From Sphingosinicella humi (GTDB lineage: Bacteria > Pseudomonadota > Alphaproteobacteria > Sphingomonadales > Sphingomonadaceae), in assembly GCF_003129465.1 (NCBI RefSeq), contig NZ_QFFF01000001.1, forward strand, positions 1,659,501-1,723,500: a stretch of 64,000 nucleotides of DNA, written 5' to 3'. The notes beneath the pieces were generated by a model, which was not told the origin of the DNA, did no database searches, and worked only from the letters and a program-made list of their open reading frames with translations. Positions 25,784-34,665 of the stretch are shown here, piece after piece; the first letter of the stretch is position 1; every line of letters starts with the position of its first letter. A program made the position numbers and the translations under genes.

Positions 25784-26799
25784 CGTGTTCCGGTGTAGAC
25801 GATCATCAGCCGGTCGGTGCCGGATTCCGGTAAGAAGACCTCGCCGGGCCTTCCCAGTATCTGGCGCACGTTCGCCTCGGGTCCGCTGCCCGGAAAGCTG
25901 GTCCAGCTTTCCGCGGCCGGGTCGAAGGCGAGGGTGGCATTGGCGCCGAAATCGCTGACCCAGACGATGTCGCGGTCGTCGACATAGACGGCATAGGCCT
26001 TGGGCGCGTCACCGGGCAGCTTCCAGCTCTTCCACTCGCCGCTCGCCGGCGTGTAGCGATAGAGCTCGCCGCTTTTCCATCCGGAAATCCAGAGATTGTC
26101 TTGGCTGTCCGCCCAGACGCGGCGCGTGCCGGCATCGGCCACAGGCGGCTCGATGATCGTCGCCTCGCCGGTTTGGCGGTCGATGCGGGCGAGATGGCTT
26201 CCCGCCAGCGAGACATAATAGACGTCACCCGAAGGCGCGGCGTCGATCCCGTAGGGGCCGCGCCCTTCCGGGTCCTTGAATATTTCCATCGCGCCGGTCT
26301 TGGGGTCGATGCGGCCGTAAATGCCATTCTGGCCGGTGAACCAGTGGATGCCGTCGCCGTCGAAGGCGCCGGTGTTGAGGTTGGTGTAGCCGGTTCCTTC
26401 CGGCAGCTTCCAGACGTCGATCTTCTCAGTCTTGGGGTCGTAGCGGACGATGGCGTTCTGGCCGCCGTCGGTGATCCAGGCGGCGCCGTCCGGCCCCTGG
26501 ATGACCCCGTGCGGCGCCGACTCGGGCCCCAGCGGCACCTGCCGAACCGCGCCCGTGTCCGGATCGAGGATGCCGAGCGCTCCTTGCCGCTGGGCGGTGT
26601 ACCAGATCTTGCCGTCCGGCGCTGGGGCGACATCGTGGGGGCCGGACCCTTCCGGCAGCTGGAAGACCTTGGTCACCGTGGCGGTCGCGGCGGCCTCGGC
26701 CATGGCCTGCTCCTCCGTCTGTTCCGCAGGCTGGGCGCAGGCCGGGGCAGTGAAAGCTAGCGAGACGAGGGCAGTGACGGCGGCGGACAGGCGGGCCAT
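25780..26799 (-). CDS. Periplasmic Vgb-like beta-propeller protein
   Basis: A 339-aa exported protein (signal MARLSAAVTALVSLAFTAPACAQ) made of repeated propeller blades with the streptogramin-lyase-like pattern: GPHDVAPAPDGKIWYTA, APHGVIQGPDGAAWITD, GPYGIDAAPSGDVYYVS, and RRVWADSQDNLWISG. Virginiamycin B lyase shares this fold, but pairing with a cytochrome c suggests an oxidoreductase or sensing role rather than antibiotic breakdown. Function is not proven by the sequence. Confidence 0.8.
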   Translation of the reverse strand: MARLSAAVTALVSLAFTAPACAQPAEQTEEQAMAEAAATATVTKVFQLPEGSGPHDVAPAPDGKIWYTAQRQGALGILDPDTGAVRQVPLGPESAPHGVIQGPDGAAWITDGGQNAIVRYDPKTEKIDVWKLPEGTGYTNLNTGAFDGDGIHWFTGQNGIYGRIDPKTGAMEIFKDPEGRGPYGIDAAPSGDVYYVSLAGSHLARIDRQTGEATIIEPPVADAGTRRVWADSQDNLWISGWKSGELYRYTPASGEWKSWKLPGDAPKAYAVYVDDRDIVWVSDFGANATLAFDPAAESWTSFPGSGPEANVRQILGRPGEVFLPESGTDRLMIVYTGTR

Positions 26800-26848
26800 A
26801 TGGATCTCCCGATCTGAGTCTTCCCGCCAGCCTAGCTTTTGTGCGCAA

Positions 26849-29299
26849 TTAATCCAATCGCATCGCCTCCTCGGCGAGCGCTTCCGCTTCCATCAGCAGC
26901 AGGTCCTCGGCTCCGCCGCCGGAGACCTGCTCGCGACCGATCATGATGAGCACCGGGACGGCCATGGGCGAAACCCGCTCCAGCGGCACATGGAGCATGG
27001 TGCCCGCGGCGCGATCGAGGAGATCGGCAAGCCGACCGACGTCGGTCATGCGGGCGCGGGCGTCCTCCCAGGCGGCGCGGAGCAGCAGATGGTCGGGCTC
27101 GTAGCGCCGGAGAACGTCGTAGATGAGGTCGGTCGAGAAGGTGACCTGCCGGCCCGACTTGCGCTTGCCGGGATGTTGGCGCTCGACCAGGCCGCCGATC
27201 ACGGCCACTTCGCGAAAGGCGCGTTTCAGGAGGTGCGAGCCCTCCACCCATTCGACGAACTCCTGCTCCAATATGTCCGCGGAAAGGAGATCGGCGGGAT
27301 CGGTCACCGGCTGCAGCGAATAGCAGGCGAGGGCATAGTCGTTGGAGACGAAGCCGAGGGGCCCCAAACCGGCGCTCTCCATGCGCCGCGTGATCAGCAT
27401 GCCCAGCGACTGGTGCGCGTTCCAGCCCTCGAAGCTGTAGATGACCATGTGGTGCCGCCCCTCATGGGGAAAGGTCTCGACCAACAGCTGGTCGGGCGCG
27501 GGGAGGGCGGAGCGCTGGGCCTGGGCCCGAAGCCAGTCGCGAACGTCGTCGGGGAAGCGGTCCCATCCGTCCGGCTCGGCGAGGAAGCGGCGGACGCGGC
27601 TGGCGAGATGGGTGCTCATCGCCATGCGGGTGCCGCCATAGGTCGGGATACGCGCCGACTTGTGGCTGGCATGGACGTAAAGATCCGTGCCGTCGATTTT
27701 TTCGACTTCCAGCACCAGGCCGGAAAAATAGAAGGTGTCGCCCGGCGACAAGGTGGCGGCGAAGCCTTCCTCCACGGTGCCGAGGCGGCGCCCGTTCCTG
27801 AAGCGCACGTCGAGCAGCGGCTGGTCGACGATGATCCCGGCGTTCATCCGGTGCTGCTGGATGAAGCGCGGGTGGGACACGCGCCACGTCCCGTCGGAAT
27901 CGCGGGTGAGACGTTTGAAGCGATCATAGGCGCGCAGCGCATAGCCGCCGCTCTCGATGAAGGTGAGGACCCGCTGAAACAAAGCCTCGTCGAGCCCGGC
28001 ATAAGGCGCGGCGGAGCGCACCTCGGCCAGCATTTCCTCCTCGCCGAAGGGGGCGGCGCAGGCGACCGCCATGATGTGCTGGGCGAGCACGTCGAGCGCG
28101 CCGGGACGGAAATGCTCGTGGTCGAGCGCCCCTTCCTCGATCGCGTCGAGCGCCGCGCGGCCTTCCAGATATTCGAAGCGATTGCCGGGGACGAGGATCG
28201 CCTCGCTCGGCTCGTCGAGCCGGTGGTTGGCGCGGCCGATCCGCTGGAGGAGACGCGAGCTGCCCTTGGGCGCTCCCATCTGCAGGACGAGGTCGACGTC
28301 GCCCCAGTCGACGCCGAGATCGAGGCTGGCGGTGCAGACGAGGCCGCGCAGCCGCCCCTCGGCCATCGCCTTTTCGACCTTGCGCCGCGCCGCGATGTCG
28401 AGCGAGCCGTGGTGGATGCCGATGGGAAGGTGATTGTCGTTCACCGCCCACAGGTCCTGGAACGTCAGCTCGCAAAGGCTCCGCGTGTTGCAGAAGACGA
28501 GCGTCGTCTTGTGCCGTTCGATCTCCTGCATCACCCGCCGCGCCGCCCAGCGGCCGCTATGGCCCGACCAGGGGATGCGCTCATCTTCCGGGAGCATGAT
28601 GCTGATGTCGGGGTCCGCGCCAGGATCGCCCATCACCAGATCGACGGTCTCGACATCGGCATGGGGGGCGAGCCAGCCCTGATAGGCTTCCGGATCGGCG
28701 ACGGTGGCGGAGAGGGCGACGCGGCGAAGGCCCGGGGCGAGCCGCTGAAGGCGAGCCATGGCGAGGCTCAAGAGGTCGCCGCGCTTGCCGGTCGCGAAAG
28801 CATGGACCTCATCGAGGATAATGGTGCTCAGCCCCTCGAACAGAAGCGCGCTATCCTCGTGACTGAGCAGCAGGCTCAGCGACTCCGGTGTGGTGAGCAG
28901 CATCTCGGGCGGCTTCACCCGCTGGCGCGCCTTGCGATCGGCGGGCGTGTCGCCGGTGCGAGTCTCGACGCGGATATCGAGACCCATCTCCGCGATCGGT
29001 GTCAGCAGGTTGCGCTGCACGTCGACGGCGAGCGCCTTCAGCGGCGAGACGTATAAGGTGTGCAAGCGCGCCGGAGTGCGCTCGGCGCGAGCGGCGCCGT
29101 GCCGTTCGATGATCTCCACCAGGCTCGGCAGAAACCCGGCCAAGGTCTTGCCCGCCCCCGTGGGCGCGACGAGGAGGACGTTGCGCCCCGCCCGCGCCGA
29201 GGAGAGCATCTCGAACTGGTGCCGCCTCGGGCTCCAGCCGCGCTTCGCGAACCACTCGGCGACGACCGGCGGAAGATCGACCGCCGATCCCGTCAGCAT
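26849..29299 (-). CDS. Lhr-type ligase-associated DEXH-box helicase
   Basis: Superfamily 2 helicase of 816 aa with Walker A APTGAGKT (45-52), DEVH box (163-166), SATVAD, and QRIGRANHR (motif VI), followed by the Lhr winged-helix and C-terminal core domain. It matches the Lhr-Core/ligase-associated DNA-damage-response group, which normally travels with an MBL exonuclease, an ATP-dependent ligase and a phosphoesterase. The exonuclease is close by (29607-30605, opposite strand). The ligase and phosphoesterase are not in this window. A small membrane protein gene lies just upstream on the same strand. Confidence 0.92.
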   Translation of the reverse strand: MLTGSAVDLPPVVAEWFAKRGWSPRRHQFEMLSSARAGRNVLLVAPTGAGKTLAGFLPSLVEIIERHGAARAERTPARLHTLYVSPLKALAVDVQRNLLTPIAEMGLDIRVETRTGDTPADRKARQRVKPPEMLLTTPESLSLLLSHEDSALLFEGLSTIILDEVHAFATGKRGDLLSLAMARLQRLAPGLRRVALSATVADPEAYQGWLAPHADVETVDLVMGDPGADPDISIMLPEDERIPWSGHSGRWAARRVMQEIERHKTTLVFCNTRSLCELTFQDLWAVNDNHLPIGIHHGSLDIAARRKVEKAMAEGRLRGLVCTASLDLGVDWGDVDLVLQMGAPKGSSRLLQRIGRANHRLDEPSEAILVPGNRFEYLEGRAALDAIEEGALDHEHFRPGALDVLAQHIMAVACAAPFGEEEMLAEVRSAAPYAGLDEALFQRVLTFIESGGYALRAYDRFKRLTRDSDGTWRVSHPRFIQQHRMNAGIIVDQPLLDVRFRNGRRLGTVEEGFAATLSPGDTFYFSGLVLEVEKIDGTDLYVHASHKSARIPTYGGTRMAMSTHLASRVRRFLAEPDGWDRFPDDVRDWLRAQAQRSALPAPDQLLVETFPHEGRHHMVIYSFEGWNAHQSLGMLITRRMESAGLGPLGFVSNDYALACYSLQPVTDPADLLSADILEQEFVEWVEGSHLLKRAFREVAVIGGLVERQHPGKRKSGRQVTFSTDLIYDVLRRYEPDHLLLRAAWEDARARMTDVGRLADLLDRAAGTMLHVPLERVSPMAVPVLIMIGREQVSGGGAEDLLLMEAEALAEEAMRLD

Positions 29300-29305
29300 G
29301 TCCGG

Positions 29306-29500
29306 TCAGGGGCCTTTTTCATTCTCGCCGCGATGGGCCCGATTTTCCTCGCGGTAAAGCTCCCTGGTCGCTTGCTCGGTGCGAGCCTCGTCCGCCGGCC
29401 CGCGTCGGCGATTGCGGAGCAGCGCCCACAGCAGCACGCCGGCCAGGATCAGCGGCCCCACGATCAATATTATGGTCCAACTGGCTCCACCCAGATCCAT
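29306..29500 (-). CDS. Small single-pass membrane protein
   Basis: A 64-aa product: short start (MDLGGASW), one TM helix (TIILIVGPLILAGVLLWALL), then a basic RNRRRG stop-transfer and a charged tail with ATRELYREENRAHR. Similar small proteins occur in sphingomonads next to unrelated genes. It lies 6 bp upstream of the Lhr-type helicase gene, so they are probably co-transcribed; whether it has anything to do with repair is unknown. Confidence 0.7.
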   Translation of the reverse strand: MDLGGASWTIILIVGPLILAGVLLWALLRNRRRGPADEARTEQATRELYREENRAHRGENEKGP

Positions 29501-29606
29501 GACGTCAGCTCCTCTTTTCCGCGGGTTCGTTTCGGTGGGTCAACGCAGGAGCGCCGCGGAGCGATCCGTCTTGGCGGCATCGCACACTCCGCCCATATAG
29601 CTCCCG

Positions 29607-30605
29607 ATGGCCCGCCTCAGTTCCTGGATCGAGCCTTTTCCCGAAGGCATTTATGTAAAGCCCGCCGACGCCTGGATCGATCCGAGCCAGCCCAAGGCGA
29701 GGGCGCTCGTCACCCACGGCCATGCCGACCACGCCCGCGGCGGCCATGGCGCGGTCTGGGCGACGCCCGAGACCTTGGCGATCATGGACTGCCGCTACGG
29801 CCCGCAGCCGGGGCGGCCGGTCGCCTATGGCGAGAGCTTCCGGATGGACGGGGTGGAGATAAGCTTCGTCCCCGCGGGCCATGTCCTCGGCTCCGCCCAG
29901 ATCGTGATCGAGCATGGCGGCGAGCGAGTGGTCGTCTCCGGCGACTACAAGCGCCGGCCCGACCCCACCTGCGCCCCGTTCGAGCCGATCCCCTGCGACA
30001 TCTTTATCACCGAGGCGACCTTCGGGCTGCCCGTGTTCCGCCATCCCGAGACGGCGAGCGAGATCGACCGCCTACTGCTTCGACTCCACGAGAATCCCGA
30101 CCGCTGCGTCCTCGTCGGCGCCTATGCGCTCGGCAAGGCGCAGCGGATCGTGGCAGAGCTCAGATGCCGGGGCCATGAGGAGCCGATCTACATCCACGGC
30201 GCGCTGCAGCGGCTGTGCGATCTTTACAGCGAGCATGGCATCGCGCTCGGCGACCTGCGCCCGGCAACGGCCGCCGGGAAGGAGGAGCTCAGGGGCAAAG
30301 TCATCCTCTGCCCGCCTTCCGCCCTCAACGACCGCTGGTCGCGGCGCCTGCCCGACCCGATCACCGCCATGGCGTCGGGCTGGATGCGGATCCGCCAGCG
30401 AGCCCGCCAACGCAATGTCGAGCTGCCCCTCATCATTTCCGACCATGCCGACTGGGACGAGTTGACCCGGACCCTGACCGAAATCGCGCCGAGTGAGGTC
30501 TGGGTAACGCATGGTCGCGAGGAGGCGCTCATCCACTGGTGCGCCATGCACCAGATCAAGGCACGGGAGCTGAACCTCGTCGGCTACGAGGATGAGGACG
30601 ATTAA
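29607..30605 (+). CDS. Ligase-associated MBL-fold exonuclease
   Basis: Metallo-beta-lactamase-fold nuclease of 332 aa (SNM1/CPSF-like group). HGHADH (37-42) gives the two-metal site, AGHVLGSAQ and SGDYKRRPDP follow, and SDHADW with VTHGREE are the late motifs. It belongs to the set found with Lhr-Core helicase and LigC-type ligase. Here it diverges from the helicase/small membrane protein pair, and no ligase follows. Confidence 0.9.
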   Translation: MARLSSWIEPFPEGIYVKPADAWIDPSQPKARALVTHGHADHARGGHGAVWATPETLAIMDCRYGPQPGRPVAYGESFRMDGVEISFVPAGHVLGSAQIVIEHGGERVVVSGDYKRRPDPTCAPFEPIPCDIFITEATFGLPVFRHPETASEIDRLLLRLHENPDRCVLVGAYALGKAQRIVAELRCRGHEEPIYIHGALQRLCDLYSEHGIALGDLRPATAAGKEELRGKVILCPPSALNDRWSRRLPDPITAMASGWMRIRQRARQRNVELPLIISDHADWDELTRTLTEIAPSEVWVTHGREEALIHWCAMHQIKARELNLVGYEDEDD

Positions 30606-30729
30606 GCCTGGGGGCAACGGCCGTTTCCTTTTGGAACGCTGGCTATTGTGCTGGCGACAAAGGCTCGGATTTAGCGAATAATGAAGACCGGTCGAATCGC
30701 TAAGGACCAGACGGCGAAAGGGAACGGCC

Positions 30730-30981
30730 ATGATGAATATGGTGACGGTCGGGGGCGAAAGCGTCGCCCATGACCCCGGCCTGAGGGGCTATCACGTCCT
30801 TTATCGGGAAAATGAGATCAATCACTGCCCCGGCTGTGGCCGGACACATTGGTATGTCGGCCGTGTCTCGGCGGAATGCGGCTTTTGCGGCACCGCCCTT
30901 GCGCTCGCCGAAGCGACGGCGCGGGGGCATGGCAGCCTTAGCCGCGCGCATGGCCCGCTGCCGATGGAGCAGGCGGCCTAG
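30730..30981 (+). CDS. Small zinc-ribbon protein
   Basis: An 83-aa cytoplasmic protein with two CxxC knuckles: CPGCGRTHWYVGR and, about 15 residues later, CGFCGTALALAE. A zinc ribbon is the straightforward reading. ATG 30730 or 30733 both work; GAAAGGGAA is upstream. A protein of this sort is familiar from sphingomonads but I know no function. Convergent with the next gene. Confidence 0.7.
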   Translation: MMNMVTVGGESVAHDPGLRGYHVLYRENEINHCPGCGRTHWYVGRVSAECGFCGTALALAEATARGHGSLSRAHGPLPMEQAA

Positions 30982-30989
30982 CTCTCGCG

Positions 30990-31343
30990 CTATTCCGGTT
31001 TGGCCTTGGCGGTCATCCGCTCGCCGATCGCCTGGAGTGCGAGACCGCGCTCCTGTAGCACGGCTCCGCAGCGCTGAATGGTCGAATCCAGCTCTTCCGG
31101 CTTCATCGTTTCGGCGGCCTGGGTCAGCAGCGCCTCGAGGTCCGACACGCCGCGCCCGTCGAGACGACCGAAATAATATTGGGCGCCGAGTTGCCCCGCC
31201 TGCTGAACCGTCTTGTCCTCGGCCGCGGTGAGCTGGCCGATCGCTATAAGGCAGCGGGCATCGTCCAGCGCGGCTTCGTCGGGGGTGGCGGCGGCTCCAA
31301 GGAGCATCGCCAGCGGCAGGAGCATGAGCGATCGCATCGGCAT
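30990..31343 (-). CDS. Small exported protein of unknown function
   Basis: A 117-aa protein with a signal peptide (MRSLMLLPLAMLLGAAA, cut after GAAAT-like site) and a helical mature part containing two cysteines (RCLIAIG and IQRCGAV) that could form a disulfide. No domain recognised. It is downstream of the RGG/cold-shock gene on the same strand, separated by a hairpin. Confidence 0.68.
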   Translation of the reverse strand: MPMRSLMLLPLAMLLGAAATPDEAALDDARCLIAIGQLTAAEDKTVQQAGQLGAQYYFGRLDGRGVSDLEALLTQAAETMKPEELDSTIQRCGAVLQERGLALQAIGERMTAKAKPE

Positions 31344-31357
31344 TCCGAAGATAGAGG

Positions 31358-31386
31358 ATGAGGCCGGCGCTGGGCGCCGGCCTCAT
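31358..31386 (-). terminator. GC-rich hairpin after the two-CSD gene
   Basis: Perfect 13-bp stem (ATGAGGCCGGCGC and its complement) around TGG, 8 bp beyond the stop of the cold-shock gene. On the minus strand it is followed by CCTCTATCTTC, a weak T-rich tract, so terminator activity is likely but not certain. It lies just upstream of the next minus-strand gene. Confidence 0.5.
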
Positions 31387-31393
31387 ATGCCGA

Positions 31394-32170
31394 TTACTGG
31401 ATCGGCTGGAGGTTCACCGCCGCCGTCTTGCCGCGGCGGTCCACCTCGAGCTCGAACTCCAGCCGGTCGCCTTCATTGAGGCTCACCATGCCGGCGCGCT
31501 CGACGGCGGAGATGTGGACGAAGGCATCGGGCTGCCCGTCGTCGCGGCTGATGAAGCCGAAGCCCTTCATCGCGTTGAAGAACTTGACCGTACCGGAAGC
31601 CTTCTCGCCGGTCAGCTGGCGCTGCGGCCCGCCGCCCATCCCACCCTCGCGGGCTCCGCGCTCCGGAACCGGAAGCGGCTCGCCCTCGATCTTGAGATCG
31701 GTCGCCGAGACGCGGCCGCCGCGGTCGACCAAGGTGAATTCGAGCGGCTGTCCCTCAGCAAGGCCGGTGAGGCCGGCCTGCTCGACCGCCGAGATGTGGA
31801 CGAAAACGTCTTCGCCGCCGTCGTCGCGAACGATGAAGCCGAAGCCTTTCTGGGCGTTGAAGAATTTGACGACGCCCTTGCCTTCGCCAACCACCTGCGG
31901 GGGCATGCCTCCGCCACGTGGGCCGCCAAAGCCGCCACCGCCGCCGCCGCGATAGCCACCGCCACCGCCGCCGAATCGATCGCCGCCGCCGAAGCCGCCA
32001 CCGCCGAAGCGGTCGCCTCCGCCGCCATAACCGCCGCCGCCGAACCGGTCGCCGCCGCCGAAGCCGCCCCGGTCCTGAAATCCGCCGCTGTAGCTATCTT
32101 CGCCGAAACCGTCGCGCTTATCGCGCCCACGCCCGCCGCGATCCCCGCGACGCCCTCTGTCAAAACTCAT
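31394..32170 (-). CDS. RGG-rich protein with two cold-shock domains
   Basis: A 258-aa predicted RNA-binding protein. Residues 1-90 are low-complexity: [12 protein letters not shown] followed by GGDRFGGGG-type repeats, an RGG/FG-like arm. CSD1 (~98-160) has [12 protein letters not shown] (RNP1) and DVFVHISA (RNP2); CSD2 (~187-255) has [12 protein letters not shown] and DAFVHISA. The twin-CSD layout is common in alphaproteobacteria; the long glycine-arginine arm is notable and could drive condensation or RNA annealing. The DNA of the arm is itself a GC-rich short repeat. Confidence 0.9.
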   Translation of the reverse strand: MSFDRGRRGDRGGRGRDKRDGFGEDSYSGGFQDRGGFGGGDRFGGGGYGGGGDRFGGGGFGGGDRFGGGGGGYRGGGGGGFGGPRGGGMPPQVVGEGKGVVKFFNAQKGFGFIVRDDGGEDVFVHISAVEQAGLTGLAEGQPLEFTLVDRGGRVSATDLKIEGEPLPVPERGAREGGMGGGPQRQLTGEKASGTVKFFNAMKGFGFISRDDGQPDAFVHISAVERAGMVSLNEGDRLEFELEVDRRGKTAAVNLQPIQ

Positions 32171-32363
32171 GCCGTCTAATTCTTTCCCGCGCCCATAAAC
32201 CCCTGTTGAGAACCACCGCGCCGGGCAAGAAGCGCAAACGGCCTTGGCGCCATAAGGCGCACCGCCGACTCTTATAGCTTAGAATTCAGCGTCTAGCGAG
32301 GGGCTTTAGACTTGGCATCGACGCAATATTTGAGGCCTCTTGGGACAAAGCTTCGTCAGGGGA

Positions 32364-33296
32364 TCAGTGTCTTCCGGCGAGAGCATGATGCGCGGCTACG
32401 ATCAATGCGCCGATACCAAGTCCAACAAGGCCTGATCCGACAGCGCCGACGGTCCATTGGACGACTCCGCCAATCGCCGGCACGGCGTGTCCCGCGGCAT
32501 CGGCGATGTCGTGGATGACATGGGCGGGGCCCGATAATCCGAACGTCTCAAGGCCGTGGATGATGATGCCTCCGCCGACCCAGATCATTGCGGCAATGCC
32601 GATCACCGAGAGCCAGGCCATCAGCTTCGGCATGGCGTGGACCAGGCCACGCCCCAGCGCGCGCGTGCCGCTCTGCTCCCGCTCGGCGAGATGAAGTCCG
32701 ATATCGTCCATCTTCACGATCAACCCGACGACGCCGTAGACGCCGGCAGTGATGGCGATCGCGACCAGGGCCAGGATCCCGGCGCGCGCGAAGAAGGGTT
32801 CGGTGGCGACTTCGGCAAGAGCGATCGCCATGATCTCGGCGGAAAGAATGAAGTCGGTGCGGACGGCGCCCGCCACCATTTTCTGCTCATGCTCGGCGCT
32901 GTTGAGTTCGACGGCGGTCTCGGCGAGGCTGTGCGTGTCCCCCGCCACGGCTTCCCAGACCTTCTCCGCGCCTTCGTAGCAGAGATAGGCGCCGCCCAGC
33001 ATCAGCAAAGGCGTGATCGCCCAGGGGAGGAGTGCGCTCAGCGCCAGCGCCGCCGGCAGGATGATGAGGAGCTTGTTCCTGAGCGAACCCTTCGCGATTC
33101 GCCCGATGATCGGAAGCTCGCGATCGGGGGTGAAGCCGGTAACGTAGCGGGGCGTGACGGCGGTGTCGTCGACCACCACGCCCGCAGCCTTCATTCCGGC
33201 GCGGCTGGCGGCGGCGCCGATATCGTCGATGGATGCGGCGCTGAGCTTGGCGATGGCCGCGACATCGTCGAGCAGCGCGGCAAGACCACTGGGCAT
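32364..33296 (-). CDS. DUF808 (YedI-like) inner-membrane protein
   Basis: A 310-aa membrane protein. The N-terminal MPSGLAALLDDVAAIAKLSAASIDDI and DRELPIIGRIAKGSLRNK segments, then several TM helices with GGAYLCYEGAEKVWE, match DUF808/YedI. Function of the family is unknown. The 193-bp gap to the cold-shock gene upstream on the plus coordinates (32171-32363) contains no gene and presumably holds that gene's promoter and leader. Confidence 0.88.
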   Translation of the reverse strand: MPSGLAALLDDVAAIAKLSAASIDDIGAAASRAGMKAAGVVVDDTAVTPRYVTGFTPDRELPIIGRIAKGSLRNKLLIILPAALALSALLPWAITPLLMLGGAYLCYEGAEKVWEAVAGDTHSLAETAVELNSAEHEQKMVAGAVRTDFILSAEIMAIALAEVATEPFFARAGILALVAIAITAGVYGVVGLIVKMDDIGLHLAEREQSGTRALGRGLVHAMPKLMAWLSVIGIAAMIWVGGGIIIHGLETFGLSGPAHVIHDIADAAGHAVPAIGGVVQWTVGAVGSGLVGLGIGALIVAAHHALAGRH

Positions 33297-33416
33297 GAAG
33301 ATCCGTCCCCTGTTTCGGCATCGTCCCTGTGACGAGGTCGAGCGTCGCGATCAAGCCTTCGCACGGATCGGCGTGCTGCATTGAGCGGCCCGTAGCTTTG
33401 CCCTATGCGAGGCGGC

Positions 33417-34034
33417 ATGACCGTATATTTTCACGAGGAAGATCTGCCGGAAGGCGCGCTCGCCCCCGGCCCCGTCGCCGTCGATACCGAAACGATGGGA
33501 CTTCAGCTCGGCCGCGACCGCCTGTGCGTGGTCCAGATCGCCGACGGACGCGGCGATGAGCATCTGGTCCGCTTCGCGCCCCGCAGCGACTATGCGGCGC
33601 CCAATCTGAAAGCCGTGCTGGCCGATCCGGCGCGGCTTAAGATCTATCATTTCGCCCGTTTCGATATCGCCTCGATCCGGGCCTATCTCGGCGTGATGGC
33701 GGAGCCGGTCTATTGCACGAAGACCGCTTCGCGCCTGATCCGCACCTACACGGATCGGCACGGCCTCAAGGAGCTGGTGCGCGAGCTTCTGGGCCTGGAG
33801 ATCTCCAAGCAGCAGCAGACGTCCGACTGGGGCGCGCCGGAGCTCAGCGATGCGCAGAAGGATTATGCTGCCTCGGACGTGCGCTATCTCCACGCGCTGA
33901 AGGAGCGGCTGGACGAGCGGCTGGAGCGGGAAGGGCGCGTGCGGCTCGCCCAGGCCTGTTTCGATTTCCTCCCCCACCGGGCGTTGCTCGACCTCGCGGG
34001 CTGGCCGGAGGTGGATATCTTCGCCCATGTCTGA
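33417..34034 (+). CDS. Ribonuclease D, single-domain form
   Basis: 3'-5' exoribonuclease of the DEDDy class, 205 aa. ExoI AVDTETMGL, ExoII YHFARFDIAS, and ExoIII YAASDVRYLHAL are all present; the HRDC domains of E. coli RNase D are absent, as in the short alphaproteobacterial form. ATG 33417 has GAGGCGG upstream. It overlaps lptC by 8 bp and so heads the lptC-lptA cluster. Confidence 0.9.
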   Translation: MTVYFHEEDLPEGALAPGPVAVDTETMGLQLGRDRLCVVQIADGRGDEHLVRFAPRSDYAAPNLKAVLADPARLKIYHFARFDIASIRAYLGVMAEPVYCTKTASRLIRTYTDRHGLKELVRELLGLEISKQQQTSDWGAPELSDAQKDYAASDVRYLHALKERLDERLEREGRVRLAQACFDFLPHRALLDLAGWPEVDIFAHV

Positions 34035-34665
34035 GCTTGCCGACCGCGAGCGCATACGCAAGCAGCATTGGGCGGCGCCCGGCGGCAGCCATGACGAGGT
34101 CGTGCGAACCCTCAAGATCGCGCTGCCTGTGCTGATCGGCGTGTTGATGGCCTTCCTGGCCATGGCGCCGCTCTCCAAGAACCAGGAAATCAGCTTCATC
34201 CTCGACAAGCAGAAGGTCGACGTTGCCAAGGAACGGATGCGCGTCCAGGAGGCCCGTTACCGTGGGCAGGACGACAAGGGGCGGCCTTTCATGATCACCG
34301 CCCGGTCCGCGGTGCAGGCGACGTCGCGCGATCCCATCGTCGACATATTGGGCATGCGGGCGCGGATCGCGCTCGAAAGCGGTCCGGCGACGCTGAAGGC
34401 GGACCGCGGCCGCTACAATCTCGAGACCGAGACGGTGAACGTGATCGGACCGATTCTCTTCACCGCGGCCGACGGCTATCGTCTCCAAACTCGTGACGTG
34501 GCGGTCGATCTCGACAGCCGGGTCATGGCCACCGACGGGCGCGTGGAAGGACAGATGCCGCTCGGCCGCTTTTCGGCCAATCGGATGCGGGCCGATCTGG
34601 AGAGCAGGACCGTGACGCTGACCGGCAACGCGCGCTTGCATATCGTGCAGGGCGGTCTCAGATGA
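34027..34665 (+). CDS. lptC: LPS export protein LptC
   Basis: Bitopic inner-membrane component that passes LPS from LptBFG to LptA. The 212-aa protein has one N-terminal TM helix (IALPVLIGVLMAFLAMAPL) and a beta-jellyroll periplasmic part (ITARSAVQATSRDPIVDIL, LETETVNVIGP, RFSANRMRADLESRTVTLTGNARL). It overlaps both neighbours, RNase D and lptA. Confidence 0.9.
   Translation: MSELADRERIRKQHWAAPGGSHDEVVRTLKIALPVLIGVLMAFLAMAPLSKNQEISFILDKQKVDVAKERMRVQEARYRGQDDKGRPFMITARSAVQATSRDPIVDILGMRARIALESGPATLKADRGRYNLETETVNVIGPILFTAADGYRLQTRDVAVDLDSRVMATDGRVEGQMPLGRFSANRMRADLESRTVTLTGNARLHIVQGGLR

Noticed and set aside
25780-26799. Streptogramin resistance gene (virginiamycin B lyase)
   Set aside because: The fold matches, but export and coupling to a cytochrome c argue for another role; catalytic residues could not be verified.
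26450-29056. 868-codon open frame antisense to the Lhr-type helicase
   Set aside because: It is a shadow of the complete helicase gene and of the Vgb-like gene; no recognisable motif.
31901-32170. CRISPR-like or minisatellite array at the glycine-rich region
   Set aside because: The repeats are codon repeats of an RGG/GGF arm in the cold-shock protein; no spacers.
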